DNA of 64,000 bases, from positions 1-64,000 of the forward strand of contig DVGG01000017.1 in assembly GCA_018712825.1 (NCBI GenBank). The letters are read 5' to 3'. The position numbers and the translations under genes were made by a program. This DNA is from Candidatus Faecousia excrementipullorum (GTDB lineage Bacteria; Bacillota; Clostridia; Oscillospirales; Oscillospiraceae). Below, piece by piece: positions 1 to 8,763 of the stretch (position 1 is its first letter; every line of letters starts with the position of its first letter). The notes under the pieces were generated by a model. That model was given only the letters and a program-made list of their open reading frames with translations. It was not told where the DNA came from and did no database searches.

Positions 1-480
1 CACTATTCCCTAAAAAACCTTCCCCTTTCCACATGGGTTCGTACTTTGGGAAAGTGCCTGCTGTGTATCCCTCAGTCACGGCTGCGCCGTGCCAGCTCCC
101 TTTGACAAGGGAGCCTTTGGGGTGCACAGACCAAAGCCCCCCTTGCTAAAGGGGGGTGCCTCGGCACCGCCGAGGCGGGGGGATACCCAGGCTCCGCCTG
201 GGTACTTCTTACCTATTCCCTCTTCACTATTCCCTAAAAAACCTTCCCCTTTCCACATGGGTTCGTACTTTGGGAAAGTGCCTGCTGTAGAATCCCTCAG
301 TCACGGCTGCGCCGTGCCAGCTCCCTTTGGCAAGGGAGCCTTTGGCTGCACTGCCGATACCGGGCGGGTCAGGGAAGTAACGATTCCCAGAAGGCCGCCG
401 TGGGCATTGACAGCGGCGGCACGCCGCCCCTTTGACAAGGGAGCCTTTGGGGGCGCAAAAAAAGTGCCCGTTGCAAAGGG
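1..480 (+). repeat. Mosaic intergenic repeat island (modules D-A-C-D-A-B)
   Basis: Contains 'ccctcagtcacggctgcgccgtgccagctcccttt..aagggagcctttgg' at 69-120 and 293-345, 'aaagccccccttgctaaaggggggtgcctcggcaccgccgaggcgggggga' at ~133-182, and 'gataccgggcgggtcagggaagtaacgatt...' at ~356-450; the same blocks recur elsewhere in the window. Confidence 0.9.
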
Positions 481-499
481 GGTTGCAACGGGCTGGATT

Positions 500-1297
500 T
501 TATTTGGAGAGCAGGAGCTTGTCGTCTGCTTCGTCGGAGCCGCTGGCCCGGTTGAAGAGGCCGAGAAGCTCCTCCACCGTCAGCTTGTTCTTCTCCTCCC
601 CGGCTACGTCCACCAGGATTCTGCCGTCGTACATCATAATCAGGCGGTTGCCGTAGGCGATGGCATCTTTCATATTGTGGGTAATCATCAGGGTGGTGAG
701 GCTGTCCCGCTCCACAATCCGCTGGGTGACTTCCAGCACCTTGGCGGCGGTCTTGGGGTCCAGGGCGGCGGTGTGCTCGTCCAAAAGAAGAAGCTTCGGC
801 TTCTGCAAGGTTGCCATCAGCAGGGTCAGTGCCTGGCGCTGACCGCCGGAGAGGAGCCCCACCTTGGCGGTGAGCCGGTCCTCCAGTCCCAGCCCCAAAA
901 TTTTCAACTGCTCCCGGTACCCTTCCCGCTCTGCCCGGGTGATGCCGGGACGGAGGGTGCGGGGCTTGCCCCGGCGGGCGGCCAGGGCCAGATTTTCCTC
1001 AATCTGCATGGAGGCGGCGGTGCCCATCATAGGGTCCTGGAACACCCGGCCGATGAACTTCGCCCGCTTATGCTCCGGCAGGGCGGTGACATCCACCCCG
1101 TCAATGGAGATGCTCCCGGAATCCACCGGGCAGACCCCCGCCACCGTGTTCATGAGGGTGGACTTGCCTGCGCCGTTGCCCCCGATGACCGTCACAAAGT
1201 CCCCGGGCTTTAAGTGGAGGCTTACCCCCCGGAGGGCTATCTTCTCGTTCACCGTTCCCGGGTTGAAGGTCTTTATAATGTTGTTAATTTCCAGCAT
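500..1297 (-). CDS. ABC transporter ATP-binding protein
   Basis: Walker A GGNGAGKSTL, signature LSGGQRQAL, Walker B LLLLDEHTAALD; start taken at MLEINNIIKTF within the longer ORF. Confidence 0.9.
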   Translation of the reverse strand: MLEINNIIKTFNPGTVNEKIALRGVSLHLKPGDFVTVIGGNGAGKSTLMNTVAGVCPVDSGSISIDGVDVTALPEHKRAKFIGRVFQDPMMGTAASMQIEENLALAARRGKPRTLRPGITRAEREGYREQLKILGLGLEDRLTAKVGLLSGGQRQALTLLMATLQKPKLLLLDEHTAALDPKTAAKVLEVTQRIVERDSLTTLMITHNMKDAIAYGNRLIMMYDGRILVDVAGEEKNKLTVEELLGLFNRASGSDEADDKLLLSK

Positions 1298-2228
1298 TTG
1301 GTACCTCCTTGGAAGCCTTTCTGGGGCGCAGGTTCTTCTGCCAGTAGGGAACCGCCAGGAACACCGCCACAATCAGGGCGGAGAACAGCTTCAGGTAGTT
1401 GGTGTTGATGTTCAGCACGCTGATGACGAACTGGACAACCAAATAGTAGAGGATTGCGCCCAGGCTCACCGCCATAAGCTTCAGGCCGAAATTCCGGAAG
1501 AGTCTGCCGAAGAGCACCTCTCCGATGATGATGGCGGCAAGGCCGATGACGATGGCGCCTCTGCCCATGTTGATTTCCGCAAAGCCCTGGTACTGGCACA
1601 AAAGAGCCCCGGAGAGGGCTACCAGGCCGTTGGAAATCACCAGGCCTAACAGCTTACTGACGTTTGTGTTGATGCCCTGGGCTCTTGCCATGTGGGCGTT
1701 GGCGCCTGTTGCCCGGATGGCACTGCCCTTCTCCGTGCCGAAGAACCAGTAGAGAATCCCAATCACCAGAGCGGTAGCCGCACACACCACCAGCACCGGG
1801 TACATATAAAAGGGCTTTTCTCCCTTGGTGACCTCCTTCAAAAACCGGAGGGAAACCAGCAGGCTGTGCTGGTTCACATCCAGCCGCTGGGTGGCGCTCA
1901 TGTCCATAATGGCCAGATTCACCGACCACAGCCCCAGCTGGGTGAGGATGCCCGCCAGAATCGCCGGGATGCCGCACTTGGTGTGAAAAAAGCCTGTGAC
2001 CGCCCCGGCAAGCATTCCCGCCAGAATTGCCGCCCCCATGGCGACCCACACATTTCCGCCTGAGAGCATCACCATCACGCACACGGCGCCGCCGGTACAG
2101 AAGGAGCCGTCCACCGTCAGATCCGACAGCTCCAGCACCTGATAGGTCAGGTACAGGCCAATGGCCATAATGCCCCAGATTAAGCCCTGGGTAACGGCAC
2201 CGGGCAGGGCGTTGACAAAGCTGGTCAT
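1284..2228 (-). CDS. ABC transporter permease (multi-TM)
   Basis: Hydrophobic polytopic protein, operonic with the flanking ATPase and binding protein. Confidence 0.85.
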   Translation of the reverse strand: MTSFVNALPGAVTQGLIWGIMAIGLYLTYQVLELSDLTVDGSFCTGGAVCVMVMLSGGNVWVAMGAAILAGMLAGAVTGFFHTKCGIPAILAGILTQLGLWSVNLAIMDMSATQRLDVNQHSLLVSLRFLKEVTKGEKPFYMYPVLVVCAATALVIGILYWFFGTEKGSAIRATGANAHMARAQGINTNVSKLLGLVISNGLVALSGALLCQYQGFAEINMGRGAIVIGLAAIIIGEVLFGRLFRNFGLKLMAVSLGAILYYLVVQFVISVLNINTNYLKLFSALIVAVFLAVPYWQKNLRPRKASKEVPNAGN

Positions 2229-2246
2229 GGCAAAACCTCCTGTTTT

Positions 2247-3200
2247 TTACTTCTCGATGGGGGTGTAGCCCTCAGGGGGTGTCAGCCCCAGGGCGTCGCA
2301 GATCTCCTGGTTATACACATAGGTGGTGTTGGCGGCGTATTCAATGGGCATCTGGCTGATGTCTGCCTCGCCGCTCAGAATCTTTGCCGCCATCTTGCCG
2401 GTGGCTACCCCCAAATCATAATAGCTGATGGACAGGGCCGCCACGCCGCAGCCGGAGCAGATGCCCGACTCACCGGCGATGATGGGAACCCCCGCAGGAC
2501 GGCAGATGCCGTCAATGACGCCGGTGGCGTTGGCAACGGCGTTGTCCGTGGGGACATAAATCACATCCGACTCGCTGGCGCACTTTTCCGTCACCGCCGC
2601 CAAGTCGTTGGTGTCTGCAAAGGAGTAAAGGTTCGTGGTATAGCCCAGAGCCTCCAGCTCCCGGCTCACCACCTCCACCTGGTACTGAGAGTTGGGCTCG
2701 GCGGAGCAGTAAAGAAGCCCCACGGTCTTGGCTTCCGGGAACCATTCCTTCACCATGGCCGCCTGCTTGTCAAGAGGTGCCAGGTCGGAGGTGCCGGACA
2801 CGTTGCCTCCCACCAGGCCGTCGAAGTTTTCAATCTTCAAAGCGGTGCCGTACTCCGTGACGGAGGTGCCCAGCACCGGAATGTCCGCCGTGGCGGTGGC
2901 TGCCGCCTGCAAAGCTGCGCTGCCGTTGGCCATAATGAGGCTGACCTCGTCGGACACAAAGGTGTTCACAATGGTGGCGCAGGTATTGGGGTCACCGGAG
3001 GCGTTTTGCAGCCGGAACTCCACCTTGTCCTCCCCCAGGGCTTCTTTCAGGCCGTCCTGGAAGCCCTGGGTGGCAGCGTCCAGAGCCGGGTGCACCGCCT
3101 GCTGGCAGATGCCCACCACATATTTCCCCTCCTCCTCACCGCAGGCCGTCATAGACAGACCCAGCAGCAGCACCAGAGCCAAAGCAATCCATTTTTTCAT
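2247..3200 (-). CDS. ABC transporter substrate-binding lipoprotein (ABC_sub_bind / TrpX-like)
   Basis: Lipobox LLGLSMTACG; periplasmic-binding-like fold sequence; same operon as permease and ATPase. Confidence 0.85.
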   Translation of the reverse strand: MKKWIALALVLLLGLSMTACGEEEGKYVVGICQQAVHPALDAATQGFQDGLKEALGEDKVEFRLQNASGDPNTCATIVNTFVSDEVSLIMANGSAALQAAATATADIPVLGTSVTEYGTALKIENFDGLVGGNVSGTSDLAPLDKQAAMVKEWFPEAKTVGLLYCSAEPNSQYQVEVVSRELEALGYTTNLYSFADTNDLAAVTEKCASESDVIYVPTDNAVANATGVIDGICRPAGVPIIAGESGICSGCGVAALSISYYDLGVATGKMAAKILSGEADISQMPIEYAANTTYVYNQEICDALGLTPPEGYTPIEK

Positions 3201-3424
3201 GTTCTATCTCCCTTTCTCCCCCCGGGGGTATTATTGGTTTACTATACCACCATTCCCCCCAGCCGTCAATGGAAAAACACATAATAATGCGAAAATGTAT
3301 GCAATTTTTCCCTGTAGAAAAAACACCTGTTTCTCCTGTGAAAATTTTTCCGTATATATGCAGGGTTTATTCCGTGTTTTATGTATAATTATACATATCC
3401 TGAGCAGAAAGAGATGCCTGCAAC

Positions 3425-4015
3425 CCAAAGCCCCCCTTGCTAAAGGGGGGTGGTTTGGCGGAGCCAAACCGGGGGGATAAAAGGCCGGCAGGTTTCCACA
3501 TGGGTTTGTTCTATCGGAAAGTGCCTGCAGTGAATCCCTCAGTCACGGCTTCGCCGTGCCAGCTCCCTTTAGCAAGGGAGCCTTTGGTGCAGTGCCCGCG
3601 GACAATGCGCACGGTAACTTTCTACTACTCGTTACTGCCCCTCCAGCGCTCGGTATCGTTACTGCGGTGCAGTAGGTGCATAGACCAAAGCCCCCCTTGC
3701 TAAAGGGGGGTGCCTCGGCAACGCCGAGGCGGGGGGATTCCGTGGCCAAGGCCACGGAACTTATTCACTATTCACTATTCACTTTTCACTAAAAAACCTT
3801 CCCCTTTCCACATAGGTCTGTGGTTATAGGAAATGCCAACTGTGAATCCCTCAGACGCCTTCGGCGCCAGCTCCCTTTGGCAAGGGAGCCTTTGGGCAGT
3901 GCCGATACCGGGTGGGTCAGGGAAGTAACGATACGAAGAAAGCCGCCGTGCGCATTGACAGCGGCGGCACGCCGCCCCTTTGGCAAGGGAGCCTTTGGGC
4001 GGGTGCAACTGGGAA
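3425..4015 (+). repeat. Mosaic intergenic repeat island (C-D-A-B-C-D-A-B)
   Basis: Recurring modules, including the 'ggtttggcggagccaaacc' C-variant and the '(ttcacta)n' heptad tract at ~3763-3795. Confidence 0.9.
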
Positions 4016-4053
4016 AGTGCTATGGTTTTCACTGGTAAACTTAAAAAAGAGGA

Positions 4054-4077
4054 AGAACCCCCGGTTTTGGGGGTTCT
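4054..4077 (-). terminator. Intrinsic terminator-like hairpin downstream of the M3 peptidase gene
   Basis: agaacccccggttttgggggttct stem-loop between the repeat island and the gene stop. Confidence 0.7.
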
Positions 4078-4113
4078 CCCTCGTTTTCAATTCCTTTTCA
4101 ATTTTCTGTTTTC

Positions 4114-5781
4114 TCAGCCGCCGTACATTTGGGCGATGGCCTCGTAGACCGTGGAATCGAAGGGGCCGGAGAGGCCGACCTTTTTCAGGTTCTCCTGGAA
4201 GCCCAGCTCCATATCCAAATCCTTCAGAAGATGGCCGTAGATTTCATAGGCCTTTTCCCTGTCCTGGGAGGCGATGGTGTAGAGGTTCAGGGCCGCCACG
4301 TCGGACATGGCGTAGCTTACATAATACACCGGGCTTTCCATCACCACCAGCCGCCAGTAGGACTGGAAGTCCGTCAGGAAGTTGTTTACAAAGTCCACGC
4401 CGCCGTAAGCCTGGCAGACCTCCTCCGCCACGGCGTCAAAGTCCTCCCGGGTGTAGCCGGACACGTCGGTGGTGTAAATCCGCTCCTCGAAATCGTCCAC
4501 CATGAAGGACACCAGGATGGTGCACATATCCATATACATCTTATAGTCCCGGATGACGGCGTAAACATTGGGGTCCAGCTCCTCCCGGACCTGGTTCATA
4601 AACAGCCATTCGTTGCCCTGGGAGTGAAGCTCCGCCAAATCCATGGGGCAGGCATTGAGATCCAGGTTCAGGGTGCTGGCATAGTGGCCCATCTCGTGCA
4701 CCAGGGTGAGGGTTCCGTCATAGCCGGGGCCAAAGTAGCAGATGGCATCCTCCCCGATGTTCACCGTGAAGGCACCCTCCTTGGCTCCGGTGCTGTCGGC
4801 GAAAATCGCCCGGTCATACTGCCACAGGTGGTTCATCACCTCCTGCAAATCCTCCGGCAGGCTGTCAATGTAGAGATTTACATAATCCTTGTCCGTATCC
4901 TGGTAGCTTTCCTCCATGAAGGCAATCACCACCTGCTGTTCTGCCTGGGTCAGGCCCTGGAAGCCCAGGGCAAACTCCTGCAAAATGGCAGGCACCGTGG
5001 GCACCAGGTACTCTATGGCATAGTCTCTGGCCTTCTGCACCGTATCGGTGGAATAATCCCGGGCGTACACCACATCATAGCCGTAGGTATAGTAGTTGTC
5101 ATAGCCGTAAATTCTCCCGATGCGGTTGTTATTGGCAATGAGCTTCTGGTACAAAGGGATAATCCCCTCAGCCAGCTCCCCCTGGGACAGAGCCTGATAC
5201 TCCACCACCAGTTCCTCGTTCTCCTTTTCCAGCTGGGCAATCTCCGAGGTGTAGGCGCCGAGCATCTCCAGCTCCTCCTCCGTCCAGTCCGCAAACAGCA
5301 CATCCTTGATGGGGCTCTCCGATGCGTTCACCTCCCGGAGCATGAGCATCATGGCATCATATGCCTTCGTCAGCTTGTCCGTGGCCTCCAGGTGAAGCTT
5401 CGTGGCTTCCTCATCGGTCTGGTCCCGGGAGTAGTTCACAAAGGCGATGGTCTGCTGCTTCTGGATATACTCGTACTGCGCATCCAGAGAGTCGCTGAGT
5501 TCTTCCAGCCCCTCCCGGTCGGTGCCCTCCAGGGCCATGGTCTTGCAGCTTTCCAAATCGGCGTAATACTTGTCCAGTTCCTCCTGGGTCAGGGTGTATA
5601 CCAGAAGTTCCTCCGCCGAGGGCAGGTCCTCAGCAGGTTCCGTGGTTTCCGTGGCCTCCGTGGTTTCCGTGGGTGCCTGGGTTGTTTCCTGGGTGGTGGG
5701 CTGGGGTTCCTGGGGCTGGCAGCCCGCCAGCAGACTGATGCTCAGGCACAGGGCCAGAAGCATGGCAATCCATTTTTTCAT
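4114..5781 (-). CDS. M3 family oligoendopeptidase-like lipoprotein
   Basis: HEMGH zinc motif in TLVHEMGHYAS; lipobox SLLAGCQ. Confidence 0.88.
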   Translation of the reverse strand: MKKWIAMLLALCLSISLLAGCQPQEPQPTTQETTQAPTETTEATETTEPAEDLPSAEELLVYTLTQEELDKYYADLESCKTMALEGTDREGLEELSDSLDAQYEYIQKQQTIAFVNYSRDQTDEEATKLHLEATDKLTKAYDAMMLMLREVNASESPIKDVLFADWTEEELEMLGAYTSEIAQLEKENEELVVEYQALSQGELAEGIIPLYQKLIANNNRIGRIYGYDNYYTYGYDVVYARDYSTDTVQKARDYAIEYLVPTVPAILQEFALGFQGLTQAEQQVVIAFMEESYQDTDKDYVNLYIDSLPEDLQEVMNHLWQYDRAIFADSTGAKEGAFTVNIGEDAICYFGPGYDGTLTLVHEMGHYASTLNLDLNACPMDLAELHSQGNEWLFMNQVREELDPNVYAVIRDYKMYMDMCTILVSFMVDDFEERIYTTDVSGYTREDFDAVAEEVCQAYGGVDFVNNFLTDFQSYWRLVVMESPVYYVSYAMSDVAALNLYTIASQDREKAYEIYGHLLKDLDMELGFQENLKKVGLSGPFDSTVYEAIAQMYGG

Positions 5782-5908
5782 ACTGGGCCTCCTTGATTCT
5801 GGGGGCGAAATGCCGCCCTTTGGGATAGGTTCATTGTATCATAACTTCTCCCCTTGTCAACGGCAAGAAAATAAGAATGAGAAGCATTGCCATTTTCTTC
5901 AAAACCTA

Positions 5909-5937
5909 TTGCGAAAAGAGGGCTTATCTGTTATACT
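5909..5937 (+). promoter_or_regulatory. Sigma-A-type promoter of the flavodiiron gene
   Basis: TTGCGA - 17 bp - TATACT. Confidence 0.6.
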
Positions 5938-5971
5938 GTGGTTGACATTATTCTCAAGGAGGACAGCTTTT

Positions 5972-7765
5972 ATGCTGAAGAAAGTAACCGATACCATCTT
6001 CTATGTGGGCGCCAACGATCACGAGGTGGATTTGTTTGAGGGCCAGTATGTTGTCCCCAACGGCATGGCCTACAACTCCTACGTGATTCTGGACGACAAG
6101 GTGGCTGTGATGGACACCATCGACGCCTCCAAGACCCAGGAGTGGCTGAAGAACATCGCTTCCGCTCTGGGCGGCCGCACCCCCGACTATCTGGTGGTAC
6201 AGCACATGGAGCCGGACCACGCCGCTTCCGTGGAGGCCTTTGTGAACGCCTGGCCCCAGGTCACTGTGGTGGGCAACGCCAAGACCTTCGTGATGATTCA
6301 CCAGTTCTTCCCCAACCTGGTGATGGCAAACACCCTGGAGGTGAAGAACCTGGACACCCTGTCTCTGGGCAAGCACACCCTCACCTTTGCCTTTGCTCCC
6401 ATGGTTCACTGGCCCGAGGTGATGATGACCTACGATTCTTATGACAAGGTGCTCTTCTCCGCCGACGGCTTCGGCAAGTTCGGCGCTCTGGACGCTGACG
6501 AGCCCTGGGACGATGAGGCCCGGCGTTACTTCATCGGCATTGTGGGCAAGTACGGCAAGCAGGTGCAGAACATCCTGAAGGTTGCCGCTACCCTGGACAT
6601 CCAGACCATCTGCCCCCTCCACGGCCCGGTGCTCACCGAAAATCTGGGTCACTATTTGAGGCTCTACGACCTGTGGTCCAGCTACACCCCCGAGACCGAG
6701 GGCATCGTGATTGCCTACACCTCCGTCTACGGCCACACCAAGGAGGCTGTGCTTCTGCTGGAGCAGGAGCTGAAGAAGCGGGGCGTTCCCAATGTGGTTG
6801 TCCACGACCTGGCCCGTACCGACATGGCCCAGGCGGTTGCCGATGCCTTCCGGTATGAGAAGCTGGTGCTGGCTACCACCACCTACAACGCCGACATCTT
6901 CCCCTATATGCGCACCTTCATTGACAAGCTGACGGAGCGTTCCTACCAGAAGCGCACCGTGGCCTTCATCGAGAACGGCTCCTGGGCCCCCACTGCCATG
7001 CGGGTCATGACCCAGAAGCTGGGCTGTTCCAAGGACCTGACCATCGCCGAGAACAATGTGACCATCCTCTCCGCCCTGAACGAGGAGACCCGTGCAAAGG
7101 TTGTGGCTCTGGCCGAGGAGCTGTCCGCCTCCTACACCCCGGTGCAGGTGCAGGACGACTTCATCGACCCCACGGCCCTGTTTAACATCGGCTACGGCCT
7201 GTACGTGGTCACCACCAACGACGGCAAGAAGGACAACGGCCTGATTGTGAACACCGTCACCCAGGTGACCAACACCCCCAACCGGGTAGCCGTCACCGTG
7301 AACAAGCTGAACTACTCCTGCGACACCATCGCCAAGACCGGGGTTCTGAACATCTCCACCCTGTCCCAGGACGCCCCCTTTGCCATCTTCCAGCGGTTCG
7401 GCTTCCAGTCCGGACGGGATGCAGACAAGTTTGAAGGCTTTGGCCACGTCCAGCGCTCCAGCAACGGCCTGCTGTTTTTGGACAAGTACGCCAACGCCTA
7501 CATCTCCTGCAAGGTGATTGAGCGGCTGGATCTTCAGACCCACATCATGTTCATCTGCGACGTGACCCAGTGCGTGAACCTCTCCACCCTGGAGACCATG
7601 ACCTACACCTACTACCAGAAGCACGTAAAGCCCAAGCCCGAGACCGAGAAGAAGGGCTTTGTGTGCAAGATCTGCGGCTATGTCTACGAGGGCGACACCC
7701 TCCCCGAGGACTTTATCTGTCCTTTGTGCAAGCACGGCGCTGCGGACTTTGAGCCCATCGGCTGA
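5972..7765 (+). CDS. Flavodiiron protein fused to flavin-reductase-like and rubredoxin domains
   Basis: HMEPDHA-type metallo-beta-lactamase motif, flavodoxin segment (AYTSVYGHTKEA), flavin reductase segment, C-terminal rubredoxin CKICGYVYEG...CPLCKHG; RBS aaggagga upstream. Confidence 0.9.
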   Translation: MLKKVTDTIFYVGANDHEVDLFEGQYVVPNGMAYNSYVILDDKVAVMDTIDASKTQEWLKNIASALGGRTPDYLVVQHMEPDHAASVEAFVNAWPQVTVVGNAKTFVMIHQFFPNLVMANTLEVKNLDTLSLGKHTLTFAFAPMVHWPEVMMTYDSYDKVLFSADGFGKFGALDADEPWDDEARRYFIGIVGKYGKQVQNILKVAATLDIQTICPLHGPVLTENLGHYLRLYDLWSSYTPETEGIVIAYTSVYGHTKEAVLLLEQELKKRGVPNVVVHDLARTDMAQAVADAFRYEKLVLATTTYNADIFPYMRTFIDKLTERSYQKRTVAFIENGSWAPTAMRVMTQKLGCSKDLTIAENNVTILSALNEETRAKVVALAEELSASYTPVQVQDDFIDPTALFNIGYGLYVVTTNDGKKDNGLIVNTVTQVTNTPNRVAVTVNKLNYSCDTIAKTGVLNISTLSQDAPFAIFQRFGFQSGRDADKFEGFGHVQRSSNGLLFLDKYANAYISCKVIERLDLQTHIMFICDVTQCVNLSTLETMTYTYYQKHVKPKPETEKKGFVCKICGYVYEGDTLPEDFICPLCKHGAADFEPIG

Positions 7766-7800
7766 GGATTGCAAAACAGAAACCCCAAAAAGTGAATGAA

Positions 7801-7841
7801 AGGAGGGAAAAACCCAAAAACCGGGATTTTCCCTCCTTTTT
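7801..7841 (+). terminator. Intrinsic terminator
   Basis: aggagggaaaa..ttttccctccttttt hairpin with T tract. Confidence 0.8.
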
Positions 7842-7869
7842 CCCAATCTTCTCCCCATCCCAGGCACAA

Positions 7870-8695
7870 GCCTTCAGGAAACGCACACGCCCATAGCTCC
7901 CGACGGTCGGGAGCTGCGGCCAGTCGCCGGCGGGCAGTGCCCGCCGGGGTGCCCCCGGTGGCAATTTCGGCGGGCAGTGCCCGCAGCCAATTTCCCACGC
8001 CGGGGTGCCCCCGGTGGCAATTTCGCACGGTAATCTTCTACGATTCGTTACTTCCCTAACCCGCCCGGTATCGTTACCGGGTGGAAAAGACGCACGAACC
8101 AAAGCCCCCCTTGCTAAAGGGGGGTGCCTCGGCTTGCCGAGGCGGGGGGATTCCTCAGGCTGGCAGGTTTCCACATAGGCTTGTACTTTCGGAAAGTGCC
8201 TGCTGTGAATCCCTCAGTCGCCTCCGGCGCCAGCTCCCTTTAGCAAGGGAGCCTTTGGTGCAGTGCCGATACCGGGCGCTGGAGGTGCAGTAGGTGCATA
8301 GACCAAAGCCCCCCTTGCTAAAGGGGGGTGCCTCGGCACCGCCGAGGCGGGGGGATTCCGAGGCTGGCAAGTTTCCACATAGGTTTGTACTTCTGGAAAG
8401 TTCCCACTGTGAATCCCTCAGTCAAAAATCAAAGATTTTTGCCAGCTCCCTTTGACAAGGGAGCCTTTGGTGCAGTGCCGATACCGGGCGGGTCAGGGAA
8501 GTAACGATACGCAGAAAGCCGCCGTGCGCATTGACAGCGGCGGCACGCCGCCCCTTTGGCAAGGGAGCCTTTGGGGGCGGTATCGATACCGGGCGGGTCA
8601 GGGAAGTAGCGATTCGTAGGAAGCCGCCGTGCGCATTGACAGCGGCGGCACGCCGCCCCTTTGGCAAGGGAGCCTTTGGGGGCGGTACCGCTGCA
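7870..8695 (+). repeat. Mosaic intergenic repeat island (largest; C-D-A-C-D-A-B-B)
   Basis: Two C modules (~8098-8155, ~8303-8358), two A modules (8208-8260, 8412-8470), two tandem B modules (~8475-8570, ~8585-8680). Confidence 0.9.
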
Positions 8696-8763
8696 AAAAG
8701 AACCCCCGGAATGCGCAAGGCATACCGGGGGGAAGATTTACGCTTATACCGGGGGAATACGGG

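Noticed and set aside
89-1213. 374-aa ORF starting MPAPFDKGAFG
   Set aside because: Translated intergenic repeats (PFDKGAFG, PLLKGG) joined to antisense of an ABC ATPase. These repeat-derived peptides recur at every island and are not genes.
4129-5796. 555-aa plus-strand ORF opposite the M3 peptidase
   Set aside because: Mirror frame of the real gene with its lipobox and HEMGH; no recognisable domains.
5954-7867. 637-aa minus-strand ORF opposite the flavodiiron gene
   Set aside because: Antisense to a fully recognisable multi-domain enzyme; composition artefact.
7870-8695. CRISPR array interpretation of the dense repeats
   Set aside because: Repeats are long, modular, imperfect, in both orientations and not regularly spaced by unique 30-40-bp spacers; no cas genes nearby.
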